A stretch of DNA of 57,618 nt, taken from contig DATBMA010000073.1 in the NCBI GenBank assembly GCA_036555105.1, positions 1 to 57,618 on the forward strand, read 5' to 3'. This document shows positions 41,802 through 49,403 of the stretch, piece by piece (the first letter of the stretch is position 1; the number at the start of each line of letters is the position of its first letter). The DNA comes from DATBMA01 sp036555105 (GTDB lineage: Bacteria > Actinomycetota > Acidimicrobiia > Spongiisociales > ZC4RG35). Below the pieces are notes generated by a model. It saw only the letters and a list, made by a program, of their open reading frames with translations. It was not told the origin of the DNA and did no database searches. Both the position numbers and the translations under genes were made by a program.

Positions 41802-42447
41802 GCTTGCGCGCCGACGCCCGCAGGCCCATCTCCTCGACTTTGGCCAGATACGCCTCAGGGCGGTTCCAGACCGGCTCCATCCCTTCAACCGGGAGGAGGG
41901 CTATCGCCGCTGCCAGGGTCACAGCCTGCATGAAGGCGTCGTCATCGACGACCGCACGCTCCTCGTCCCCCCCCTTGACAAGGATGGCCGCCCAAGGGCC
42001 CGGGCCCCCTGCCAGCACGGCGGGGATGGGCAGCCCTTCGAGATTGCGCACCCTCCTCGAGCCGATCGGCCGCGGAAACCTCACTCTGGGGTCAGCGACC
42101 CCGGCCGGCGGGCCCGGTGCTGCCAGCGCCAACTCTTTGTGGTTGCCTGCCGATCTGGAGGCCATGGCCACTCCCAGCCCCGAGGGCGACGCTGCCCACA
42201 CCGCCGGGGTGGCGAAGACGGACTCTCGGAGGAGGGGGAGGATGGCTGTCACCCCGGCCCTGCCGGCCAGTCCCTGAGCGGTCTCGTCCCGCCCCAAAAT
42301 GGCATCGACCGGGGAATCCATGTCCCAGGTGGGAACTCCTTGGACCGAGCCGCCGGTGGTGAAGACCGCTTCGACTTGGGCGTCGGCCGCCAGTGCCTGT
42401 ACGACTCTGCGGTCGAGGTCTGTCTCGACCGTGACGACCAGCCTCAT
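41794..42447 (-). CDS. Conserved hypothetical protein
   Basis: The protein is 217 residues from ATG 42447 (MRLVVTVETDLDRRVVQAL). No membrane segment or known catalytic motif is evident. The fold looks alpha/beta (AVFTTGGSVQGV, PRPIGSRRVRNLEGLPIP, AAILVKGGDEERAVVDDDAF). I do not recognise the family. The ATG overlaps the stop of the small membrane ORF upstream, so the two probably form a unit. Confidence 0.7.
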   Translation of the reverse strand: MRLVVTVETDLDRRVVQALAADAQVEAVFTTGGSVQGVPTWDMDSPVDAILGRDETAQGLAGRAGVTAILPLLRESVFATPAVWAASPSGLGVAMASRSAGNHKELALAAPGPPAGVADPRVRFPRPIGSRRVRNLEGLPIPAVLAGGPGPWAAILVKGGDEERAVVDDDAFMQAVTLAAAIALLPVEGMEPVWNRPEAYLAKVEEMGLRASARKLK

Positions 42448-42560
42448 TCGAACGGGACCGGCTCCCAGATATCGGGTTGGGAGCCATGCCGGCGCGGCCA
42501 TACAAGGGCGACGACGGCCAGGGCGACGGCCACGGCGATGAGGACGGGGCGGGCTTTCAC
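42444..42560 (-). CDS. Possible 38-residue single-pass membrane microprotein
   Basis: GTG 42560 opens a short frame reading VKARPVLIAVAVALAVVALV, one hydrophobic helix, followed by a soluble tail that ends in EPVPFE. Its stop overlaps the next gene's ATG (ATGA), a junction that is common among real genes here. AAAGGA directly abuts the start, which is too close for a good ribosome site, so the start is uncertain. Confidence 0.45.
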   Translation of the reverse strand: MKARPVLIAVAVALAVVALVWPRRHGSQPDIWEPVPFE

Positions 42561-42589
42561 TCCTTTGAGTGTACGACCCGGCCGGCCAT

Positions 42590-42595
42590 TAGCTT
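42590..42595 (+). promoter_or_regulatory. -10 box of DUF427 gene, leaderless layout
   Basis: TAGCTT, six bases, ATG 42602. Confidence 0.45.
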
Positions 42596-42601
42596 GGTGG
42601 G

Positions 42602-42889
42602 ATGGTCAGAGCCGTGTGGAACGGGGCAGTGTTGGCAGAGTCAGACGAAACCATCGTCGTCGAGGGCAACCACTACTTCCCGCCCGCATCGATCAACTGG
42701 CAGTTCTTCGCGGGCAACGATCACCACACCACCTGTTGGTGGAAAGGCGTAGCCAGTTACTACGACTTGGAGGTTGCGGGCGATGCCAACGCCTCGGCTG
42801 CCTGGTACTACCCGCAGCCTCTACCAGACGCCGCCGAGATCAGGGATTACGTCGCCTTCTGGCGCGGGGTCAAGGTCGAGGCCGACTAG
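42602..42889 (+). CDS. DUF427 family protein
   Basis: The 95-residue protein has the family hallmarks: VWNGAVLAESDETIVVEGNHYFP (quoted in part as AVWNGAVLAES and VEGNHYFP), TTCWWKGVASYYD and AAWYYPQP. These are compact beta-barrel proteins, often single-domain, with no firmly assigned reaction. It stands alone with a leaderless-type promoter. Confidence 0.9.
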   Translation: MVRAVWNGAVLAESDETIVVEGNHYFPPASINWQFFAGNDHHTTCWWKGVASYYDLEVAGDANASAAWYYPQPLPDAAEIRDYVAFWRGVKVEAD

Positions 42890-42910
42890 GCGCGCCTGCC
42901 CATCGGCCGA

Positions 42911-43864
42911 TCATCCGAATGGCAGCTGCGGCTGGGAGGTGGTGGCCACCGTGCGCCGCTCCGATTGACCGGACCGGCGGCCACCTGGCAGATAGGCCCG
43001 ATCCCGGTACAGGCGCTCATACAGGCTCTCGAGCCCGGGGTGGTTGACCCTGAGCCAGGACATGTAGTGCTCCCTCACCCCGGGCCGGAGATGCAGGCGG
43101 ATGCTCGAAACCCAGCTCGCTCCCGCCTGCTTGCAGGCGCTCTCGACCTCCGCCACCTGATCAGGCCGGTCGGAGAGGCCGGGGATGATCGGTGCCACCA
43201 GCACGCCTGTGGGGATGCCGGCTTCGGACAGCTTTTGTATTGCATCGATCCGCCGTAGCGGATGAGGAGTGCCAGGCTCGGTCGCGCGCCAGACCGACTC
43301 ATCGAGCGTCCCAATCGAGAAGCTGACTGAGATCTCCGACTGCCCGGCTGCTGCCCTGTAGAGGTCGAGGTCACGGAGGGCGAGTGTCGACTTCGTGAGA
43401 ATGCTGAAGGGATTGGCCCGGTCGACCAGGACTTCGAGCACCCCCCGGGTCAGCTTGTAGCGGCCTTCGGCCGGTTGATACGGATCGGTGTTGGTCCCGA
43501 GTGCGATGGACTCGCCAGCCCAACGGCCCGGGGCGGTTTCCGCCCGGGTGAGCTCGACCGCGTTGATCTTGACCACGATCTCGGTTTCGAAGTCTCGGCC
43601 GGGGCCCAGCCCGAGATACTCATGACTGGGGCGGGCGAAGCAGTAGACGCATGCGTGACTGCATCCTCTATACGGGTTGATGGTCCAGTTGAAGGGCAGA
43701 TATGTACCGGGGACCCGATTGAGGATGGTCCGCGACTCGACCTCATGGAAGGTGAGGCCCCGATATTCGCCTCGCCCGGGGACGCGGCGGCTCAACTGGA
43801 AAAGCCCGCCCTCGGCGGGGGCGTTCCACCGCAAACTTCCCACGCCGGCAGCATAATCGAACAT
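42911..43864 (-). CDS. Rv2578c-family radical SAM protein
   Basis: From ATG 43864 the protein has 317 residues; an upstream start at 44008 would cover the divergent acetyltransferase region. The 4Fe-4S cluster motif is CSHACVYC in NPYRGCSHACVYCFAR. The preceding GLTFHEVESRTILNRVPG and following GTNTDPYQPAEG are characteristic of the Rv2578c/SplB-like branch. The reaction is unknown; related proteins are loosely likened to spore photoproduct lyase. Confidence 0.87.
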   Translation of the reverse strand: MFDYAAGVGSLRWNAPAEGGLFQLSRRVPGRGEYRGLTFHEVESRTILNRVPGTYLPFNWTINPYRGCSHACVYCFARPSHEYLGLGPGRDFETEIVVKINAVELTRAETAPGRWAGESIALGTNTDPYQPAEGRYKLTRGVLEVLVDRANPFSILTKSTLALRDLDLYRAAAGQSEISVSFSIGTLDESVWRATEPGTPHPLRRIDAIQKLSEAGIPTGVLVAPIIPGLSDRPDQVAEVESACKQAGASWVSSIRLHLRPGVREHYMSWLRVNHPGLESLYERLYRDRAYLPGGRRSGQSERRTVATTSQPQLPFG

Positions 43865-43912
43865 GCGTTCGAGGGGCGAAGGGAAGGGTGGGCCGGGCCA
43901 TAGGCTGAGCCC

Positions 43913-44518
43913 ATCGGGGCGTTCAGCTTTCGCCTGGTCACCAGAGATGACTTCGCTCTCATCGGAGCGTGGCTCTCGGAGCCCCATGTCCGCCGATGGT
44001 GGAACCACGAGGTGGACCCGGCCGCGGTCGAGCGTGACTTCGGTCCGACTGCTGACGGCGAGGAGCCCGGTCAGGACTACCTGGTGGAGTTGGAGGGCCG
44101 CCCGATCGGATTGATCCAGTACTCGGTGTTGGCGGACTACCCGGAGTATCGGGCGGAGCTGGCGGGAGTGATCGAGGTACCGGAGGGAGCGGTCAGCATC
44201 GACTACCTCATAGGCGTTCCCGACCTCGTCGGTCGCGGGATCGGCGCCCGCATGATCGCTGCGTTCGCCGAGCGGGTCTGGAGTTTGAGCCCGCCTGCTT
44301 CTTGCATCATCGTTCCTGTTTCGTCGGCCAACCGGGCTTCGTGGCGGGCTCTGATGAAGGCAGGCTTTCGACTGGCGGGGCGAGGTGAGCTCGAGCCCGA
44401 CAATCCGATCGACGACCGATCACACGAGATCTTGAGACTCGACCGTCCCGCCGGCGCCCGGCCTGCGGCTACTGGGCCAGGATCTTGGCCTTCTGCTGTT
44501 CGAACTCGGCATCGGTGA
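43913..44518 (+). CDS. GNAT-family acetyltransferase without a usual start codon
   Basis: The frame is open from a TAG at 43901 to a stop at 44516-44518. Clear GNAT homology, of the aminoglycoside 6'-acetyltransferase-like type, begins at FSFRLVTRDDFALIGAWL and includes EPHVRRWW, then DYLIGVPDLVGRGIGARMI (acetyl-CoA loop) and NRASWRALMKAGFRLAG. Yet no ATG, GTG or TTG lies in frame until GTG 44012, which would cut about 30 conserved residues. The start given is an ATC at 43913; CTG 43934 is another option. Drug resistance is not inferred. The 3' end overlaps the SHOCT gene tail to tail. Confidence 0.7.
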   Translation: MGAFSFRLVTRDDFALIGAWLSEPHVRRWWNHEVDPAAVERDFGPTADGEEPGQDYLVELEGRPIGLIQYSVLADYPEYRAELAGVIEVPEGAVSIDYLIGVPDLVGRGIGARMIAAFAERVWSLSPPASCIIVPVSSANRASWRALMKAGFRLAGRGELEPDNPIDDRSHEILRLDRPAGARPAATGPGSWPSAVRTRHR

Positions 44519-44756
44519 GGATGCCGGCTTGCTTCAGCTCGGCCAACTGCTTGAGCTGGTTCAGCGTGTCGGTCTGACTGGGGGGAGGGGGCGGCGGAGG
44601 CGGCGGCGGCGCCTGCGCGTACGCCGTCTCTTGCTGGTAGGTCGCCTGCTCCTGCGAAGCCCAGCGATTGGCCTGTCGACGTGAAACCCGGTTCGATACT
44701 GCTGTGGCCGTGCCTGCCACGACCGCGGTTCGTGCCATACCTCTTACCAATCCCAT
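44469..44756 (-). CDS. SHOCT-domain protein with polyproline linker
   Basis: The protein is 95 residues from ATG 44756, with GGAGGAG just upstream. It has an N-terminal hydrophobic stretch (GLVRGMARTAVVAGTATAV), a QQ-rich linker, ten prolines in a row, and a C-terminal SHOCT module (QLAELKQAGILTDAEFEQQK). SHOCT modules act as short oligomerisation units. It lies 10 bases after the DUF6325 gene, a common actinobacterial pair. Confidence 0.85.
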   Translation of the reverse strand: MGLVRGMARTAVVAGTATAVSNRVSRRQANRWASQEQATYQQETAYAQAPPPPPPPPPPSQTDTLNQLKQLAELKQAGILTDAEFEQQKAKILAQ

Positions 44757-44766
44757 GGCTCCTCCT

Positions 44767-45216
44767 TCAGCTTTCTGCAGACTCGAGCTCATCGAGAGTC
44801 GAGATCAACTCATTGACAGGGATGCGGCCGTAGTCGATCAATCGGGCGCCCGCCGTCCGGAGGGCCGTGGCAAATGGCGCCGCCCAGGTGTTCTCGTAGA
44901 CGAGAATTGCCCCGGCGGCACCGGGCTCGAGAACTCTGCCGGCCTCGGCGACATCGTCGTCGTCTAACAGGCCTGAGGAGACCCCAACGAACACCGCCAG
45001 GTCCGGGTTGCCGTCCAGGTCGAGGTCGACGATGTCTACCGCGACCGCGTTCCCTTCAACGTCTGTCTGGACGAAGAGGAGGTCGAGGATCCGAATGATC
45101 CCGCGGTCAACCAGGTCCACCAGGAGCGGAAACCCCTTGCCATTCGGTGGAGACCCTGGGGGCCACTCCACGACTATGTAGTCAATCGGCCCGGTCTCCT
45201 GCTGGATGTCGTTCAT
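44767..45216 (-). CDS. DUF6325 family protein
   Basis: The protein is 149 residues from ATG 45216. GPIDYIVVEWP, LVDRGIIRILDLLFV and VLVYENTWAAPFATALR-like text (ILVYENTWAAPFATALR) match the DUF6325/DUF1269-type proteins that commonly sit beside SHOCT proteins. A DDDDVAEAG acidic loop is present. It is cytoplasmic, with unknown function, perhaps stress-related. Confidence 0.82.
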   Translation of the reverse strand: MNDIQQETGPIDYIVVEWPPGSPPNGKGFPLLVDLVDRGIIRILDLLFVQTDVEGNAVAVDIVDLDLDGNPDLAVFVGVSSGLLDDDDVAEAGRVLEPGAAGAILVYENTWAAPFATALRTAGARLIDYGRIPVNELISTLDELESAES

Positions 45217-45381
45217 GTGGTTCCCTTTGGCTCGGCAGACCATCTTCCCTGCATGCTCAAGCGCCCGCGTCGGCGTTGGCTTCCACCCAGGTGCGGTCGC
45301 CGGCCTTGGCACGCGCGGATCAGCAGAGTACTGCTGACCGTGGCCACAACGGCCGGCCCTTCACGGCTGCCTCGACAGCGG

Positions 45382-45459
45382 TGGTGGGCCCACGTGGACT
45401 TGAACCACGGACCTCGTCCTTATCAGGGACGCGCTCTAACCGGGCTGAGCTATGGGCCC
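45382..45459 (-). tRNA. tRNA-Ile (GAU anticodon), CCA encoded
   Basis: The minus strand folds as a full cloverleaf. The acceptor stem GGGCCCA/TGGGCCC, D arm GCTC...GAGC, anticodon stem CGTCC/GGACG with loop CTGATAA (anticodon GAT), T arm CGTGG-TTCAAGT-CCACG and discriminator A are followed by an encoded CCA. Mature length without CCA is 75. No tRNA-Ala or rRNA is adjacent. Confidence 0.96.
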
Positions 45460-45485
45460 CAGCGTCTGCCGCTGGAAGGAGGGCG

Positions 45486-45491
45486 ATTCTA
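45486..45491 (-). promoter_or_regulatory. Possible -10 box of tRNA-Ile
   Basis: TAGAAT on the minus strand lies 26 bases before the tRNA 5' end. No convincing -35 is visible. Confidence 0.35.
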
Positions 45492-45630
45492 TCCGGTCCC
45501 GGCCTGTGGCTCCCCGAGCGGCGCCCCCGTCAGAGTCCTTCCAACCACATCGCAAGGATCTCGCAACCTCCCGCCCGTATGCCATGAGGTGCGGCCAACA
45601 AGGGTCGCATCCATGCAGAAGGGGCATGCA

Positions 45631-46563
45631 ATGAGACAACGCAGGTGGTTTGCGCTGGTCCTCGGCCTCGTGCTGGCGACGGTCACGTCGAATGTCGCCT
45701 TGGCGACGGGAGCGTGGTCTCAGGCCCAGCGAGTCCAGGACCTGCCGGGCACCGACCCGGCCTTCAACACGGACGGCTTCCTGGACGGATGCCCGTTCAT
45801 CGCCCCTGACGGAAAGATGCTCTTCATGGCGTCGACCCGACCGGGTGGCCTGGGCGGAATCGACATCTGGGTCTCGACCAGGGCCAGTAAGTCGGACCCA
45901 TGGGGCCCGGCAAGCAACGTGGGAGCCCCGATCAACTCGGAGCAGAACGACTTCTGCCCGACGCTGGCGCTCGACGGCCACACCTTCATGTTCGTCAGCA
46001 ACCGACCGGGGTTCTGTGGCTCGGTGGCCAACGCCGACATCTACATCTCCCAACTCAAGAGCAAGAAGGCGCTGCTGGCTGGCGGGGTGGCATTCGAGGA
46101 GGTACGGCACCTGAAGTGCGACACCGAGGGCGGTGCCAACAGCGCTTTCGACGAGGCGAGTCCCTTCCCACAGTTGGACCTTGCTCAGGGGATCGTCCTC
46201 TACTTCTCGAGCACTCGCTCGGGTAACGGCGACATCTACGTGAGCAAGCTCGGGCGGGACGGCTTCCAAGCCGCCCAGCAGGTACCGGGGCTGAACACCG
46301 ACGCCGTGGAAGGCCAGCCCAATGTCCGTGCCGATGGAAGGGAGATCTTCTTCTTCAGCAATCGGACACCCGCGCTTGGCAATGACATCTACTCCGCTAC
46401 CCGCAGGTCGTTCTGGAGCAGTTGGGGGACGCCGGTGAATCTCGGCGACGCAGTCAACAGCTCTGCCTCGGAGACCAGGCCGAGCCTCTCCCTTGATGGG
46501 CGCACCCTCTACTTCGGGTCGACTCGCACGGGTGCCGGGGACATCTACGTGACAACCCGCTGA
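45631..46563 (+). CDS. Secreted PD40 (TolB-like) beta-propeller protein
   Basis: From ATG 45631, with AGGGG upstream, the protein has 310 residues. A signal peptide (MRQRRWFALVLGLVLATVTS) is followed by repeated WD40-like PD40 blades with the pattern DGxxLYFxSxRxGxxGxxDIY, for example GGLGGIDIWVST, ANADIYISQL, GNGDIYVSKL, GNDIYSATRR and GAGDIYVTT. Two cysteine pairs may stabilise the blades. It is probably exported; the function and ligand are unknown. Confidence 0.83.
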   Translation: MRQRRWFALVLGLVLATVTSNVALATGAWSQAQRVQDLPGTDPAFNTDGFLDGCPFIAPDGKMLFMASTRPGGLGGIDIWVSTRASKSDPWGPASNVGAPINSEQNDFCPTLALDGHTFMFVSNRPGFCGSVANADIYISQLKSKKALLAGGVAFEEVRHLKCDTEGGANSAFDEASPFPQLDLAQGIVLYFSSTRSGNGDIYVSKLGRDGFQAAQQVPGLNTDAVEGQPNVRADGREIFFFSNRTPALGNDIYSATRRSFWSSWGTPVNLGDAVNSSASETRPSLSLDGRTLYFGSTRTGAGDIYVTTR

Positions 46564-46586
46564 GGACTGCCTGGCAGTCGGAGCCT

Positions 46587-46617
46587 GGCCACGGCAGGCA
46601 TAATGCCTGCCGTGGCC
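46587..46617. repeat. Perfect 31-base palindrome with 15-base arms around the next start codon
   Basis: GGCCACGGCAGGCAT, a central A, then ATGCCTGCCGTGGCC. The second arm begins exactly with the ATG of the following gene. It lies 24 bases after the stop of the propeller gene, so it can be a terminator, a translation-blocking hairpin, or both. Confidence 0.75.
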
Positions 46618-48498
46618 CCTCCCCCTCCCGGATCGGTACTGAACGCCGACCAAGGCAACCCGTCGCGACTCGATGTCGGGATGTCGATCCTGTCGGTGCT
46701 CCTGGTCGGGGGCTTCTTTGTCGACCTGTGGGCGCACAACCACGGCCGAGTGGATGAGAGTTTCTTCACACCGTGGCACGCAATCCTCTACGCCGCGGCC
46801 GGGCTGTTCGGCGGCATCCTCCTGGGCAAGGCAATCGGCGCCCGCAGGAGAGGCGCCGGCTGGAAGGAATTACTGCCCGCTGGATATGGGCTATCACTCA
46901 TCGGGGCTGGGCTCTTCATCGTCGCCGGCCTGGGTGATCTTCTCTGGCACACGCTCTTCGGCATCGAGCAGAGCGTCTCTGCCCTGCTCAGTCCCACCCA
47001 CCTCGTCCTGGCGGCCAGCGGTGTGTTCATGGTGTTCGGCCCCGTCCGCGCTGCATGGTCGAAAGGCGTGCCCAGCGTCCTTCCGAGGTGGCTTCCGTGG
47101 GTGATATCGCTGACGATGGCGCTGGCGATCATGGCGGCCTTCACCCAATACGCCCACCCCGCCATCGACACGTGGCCGGAGCAGGTGGATGAAGTCGACG
47201 CCACCCGTTCGGACCTGATCTTGGTCGACGCCCAAAATGGCGCCCAGACCCGGATCCCGTTGCTCGAGGCCGACCAGGTTTGGATGCCCGACTACGGCCC
47301 CGACGGCCGGTTGGTGGTGAGCATGGCCACCGGCGACGTCGGAAGCCTGGTGGTAATGAACCCCGATGGTTCCGGCCAACAGGTGATCTACGAAGGCTCG
47401 GCCCTCTTTCATCATGCCGATTGGTCTCCCGATGGGCAGTGGATCGCCTTCTCGGCGACTTCGGAGGACCCCGAGGGCCAGGACAACGCCGAGCTGTACG
47501 TGGTCCCAGCCGGGGGAGGGGAGCCGGTGCAACTCACGGACCACTTGGGCCTCGACTGGGGGGCGACGTGGTCGCCCGATAGCTCGCTGATCGCCTTCAG
47601 CTCCGACCGAGCGACGGATGTCGACCTGTATGTCATCTCCCGCGATGGAGGCCAGGCGACCCGTCTAACCGACTTCGTCGGCGACGAATCTGGGCCGGCC
47701 TGGTCACCCGATGGCTCCCTCATCGCTTTCGACAGCTACACGACTGAGAACATCGAGGTCGCGGTGATCCGCCCCGACGGCTCCGGCTTCGAGCAGCTCA
47801 CCGACGACCCGGCTTTCGACGGCGCTCCCTCCTGGTCGCCCGACGGCTCCCGAATCGCATTCGCCAGCAACCGGACCGGCGAGAGCGAACTCTTCGTCAT
47901 GAACCCCGATGGCAGCGGCGTCACCAACCTCACCAACCATCCAGGGGCGGAGGACGGATGGGCCGGATCGTCCTGGTCACCCGACGGCACGCAGATTGCA
48001 ACCAACGCCTCCGGCTTTGCCCCTGCCTGGACCGACGAGTTCTTCCGTGAAGCCCTCGGAGTGGCCTCGCTCCTCATCCAGGCTGCTCTGATCGCCGGGT
48101 TCATGCTGGTCGCCCTGCGCCACGGCCCGCTTCCGATCGGGTCACTGACGATCCTCATTGGCCTGAGCGGGGCCATGATGACGGTCATCAGTGACTTCCA
48201 CTGGTACATCGCGGTGGCGGTGCTGGCCGGCGTTGTAGGCGACTTCCTGATCGGGGTGCTGCGCCCCGACCCCGGAAGAGCCAGGCAAGTCCGCATCCTC
48301 GTCTTCACGGTGCTGGCGGCGTGGTTCGCGCTGTATCTCCTCTACCTGGGGGTGTGGGGCGAGGGGGTGGGCTGGTCGGTCCACATGATCCTCGGAGCTC
48401 CGGTCCTGGCCGGTACTGTCGGCCTCCTCCTCAGTTTCATTGCCTTCCCCGGGACCCAGGGGCCGGCACCGGCCGATCGGATGAGTGACGCCCGCTAG
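46603..48498 (+). CDS. Polytopic membrane protein with inserted TolB-like beta-propeller
   Basis: The 631-residue protein has an N-terminal membrane domain with about five helices (residues 26-185), a soluble PD40 beta-propeller (about 195-475) and a C-terminal membrane domain with about five helices (about 485-620). The blades carry WSPDGxxIAFxS repeats (ADWSPDGQWIAFSA, PAWSPDGSLIAFDS, PSWSPDGSRIAFAS). The N-terminal helices hold His/Trp-rich motifs AHNHGRVDESFFTPWHA and GDLLWHTLFGIEQ that could bind metal. I know no named family with this order. The first in-frame alternative start is ATG 46681, which would free the start from the palindrome. Confidence 0.75.
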   Translation: MPAVAPPPPGSVLNADQGNPSRLDVGMSILSVLLVGGFFVDLWAHNHGRVDESFFTPWHAILYAAAGLFGGILLGKAIGARRRGAGWKELLPAGYGLSLIGAGLFIVAGLGDLLWHTLFGIEQSVSALLSPTHLVLAASGVFMVFGPVRAAWSKGVPSVLPRWLPWVISLTMALAIMAAFTQYAHPAIDTWPEQVDEVDATRSDLILVDAQNGAQTRIPLLEADQVWMPDYGPDGRLVVSMATGDVGSLVVMNPDGSGQQVIYEGSALFHHADWSPDGQWIAFSATSEDPEGQDNAELYVVPAGGGEPVQLTDHLGLDWGATWSPDSSLIAFSSDRATDVDLYVISRDGGQATRLTDFVGDESGPAWSPDGSLIAFDSYTTENIEVAVIRPDGSGFEQLTDDPAFDGAPSWSPDGSRIAFASNRTGESELFVMNPDGSGVTNLTNHPGAEDGWAGSSWSPDGTQIATNASGFAPAWTDEFFREALGVASLLIQAALIAGFMLVALRHGPLPIGSLTILIGLSGAMMTVISDFHWYIAVAVLAGVVGDFLIGVLRPDPGRARQVRILVFTVLAAWFALYLLYLGVWGEGVGWSVHMILGAPVLAGTVGLLLSFIAFPGTQGPAPADRMSDAR

Positions 48499-49403
48499 CC
48501 GAGCTGGTGAGACCGCGAAGGCTTCGGAGACTGCGGTCGGGTTCTATGGTTTGTGCGGCCGGCCAGCCAGGCCAGCGCCAGCGGCAACTGGATGATGTCG
48601 GTGGCTCGGTCCAAGGGGCGAGGCCGGAATGCGGGCGGCCTCTGCACGGCGATCTCGCCAGACTCCTGGGCGAATCGATTACCGATGAACAACGGCGGTG
48701 GGGTGAGGTGGTCTGGATCGATGTCGTCCATAGGAGACCCGAGGGCGAAAGAGGCCGTGGCGATCGGGTCTTCCACCATGGCCTCGTAGCTGATCAAAGC
48801 CCGGGACCGGCGCGGGTGCGTCAGATACACGAGCCAGGCCAGGGCCCCCACCATGAAGAGGTAGAGCTGGATGCCAAGCTCGTTCTTGTCCTCGGTGGAC
48901 CTGAAGGATCGCGCCACCGCACTTGGCCGGCGAGCCATGTAGACGAGCCGGACCCTGTCTGCGCCGAGCATGCCGCGCAGCGCTCGCGCCCGGCGCGGGT
49001 AGTGAGAGCTGTCGACCACGACCGGTCTACCGCTCTCCTCCGCCGCCGCCTCGAGGACTCCCAGAGTCACCCTCACGTAATCGGCCCGCAACCCGCCCCG
49101 GCGCCATGGCGCGGCGAGCCCGAGCGGGTGGTCGAAGGCCGCCTTCAGTCGACTTGCCGTGGGAGGAAGCGGCACCCTGGCTCGGATCCCATCCCAGAAT
49201 GGTGCGCTCCTTGGAATCGAGGCGCGACCTCCCCTACCCGGCCAGTCGGTCAGCTCGCCGGCGAACAACACATGGGGAGCCTGCCCGATCAGGGTGCCGA
49301 GCAGGGTGCTGCCAGAACGGGCGGCACCCATGATGAAGACGACCTCCTCCAGCGCCCCACGCTCAGCTACTCGAGCGCGAGAGGGCACCTCACTGGTGCT
49401 CAT
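48495..49403 (-). CDS. Sulfotransferase family protein
   Basis: The protein is 302 residues from ATG 49403. The PAPS 5'-phosphosulfate loop FIMGAARSGSTLLG is at 23-36, and the 3'-phosphate motif lies in MARRPSAVARSFRS. These enzymes move sulfate from PAPS to a hydroxyl or amino group. Here the neighbours make a sugar polymer, so a polysaccharide acceptor is likely (inference). The start overlaps the Wzz-like gene end by 14 bases. Confidence 0.83.
   Translation of the reverse strand: MSTSEVPSRARVAERGALEEVVFIMGAARSGSTLLGTLIGQAPHVLFAGELTDWPGRGGRASIPRSAPFWDGIRARVPLPPTASRLKAAFDHPLGLAAPWRRGGLRADYVRVTLGVLEAAAEESGRPVVVDSSHYPRRARALRGMLGADRVRLVYMARRPSAVARSFRSTEDKNELGIQLYLFMVGALAWLVYLTHPRRSRALISYEAMVEDPIATASFALGSPMDDIDPDHLTPPPLFIGNRFAQESGEIAVQRPPAFRPRPLDRATDIIQLPLALAWLAGRTNHRTRPQSPKPSRSHQLG

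Noticed and set aside
43863..44114. ATG-started frame overlapping the GNAT 5' region
   Set aside because: Low-complexity Arg/Ser/Gly product in a different frame; conserved GNAT sequence lies in the neighbouring frame.
44690..44705. Second parS candidate CGACGTGAAACC
   Set aside because: Only one half of the palindrome matches; the other half is unrelated.
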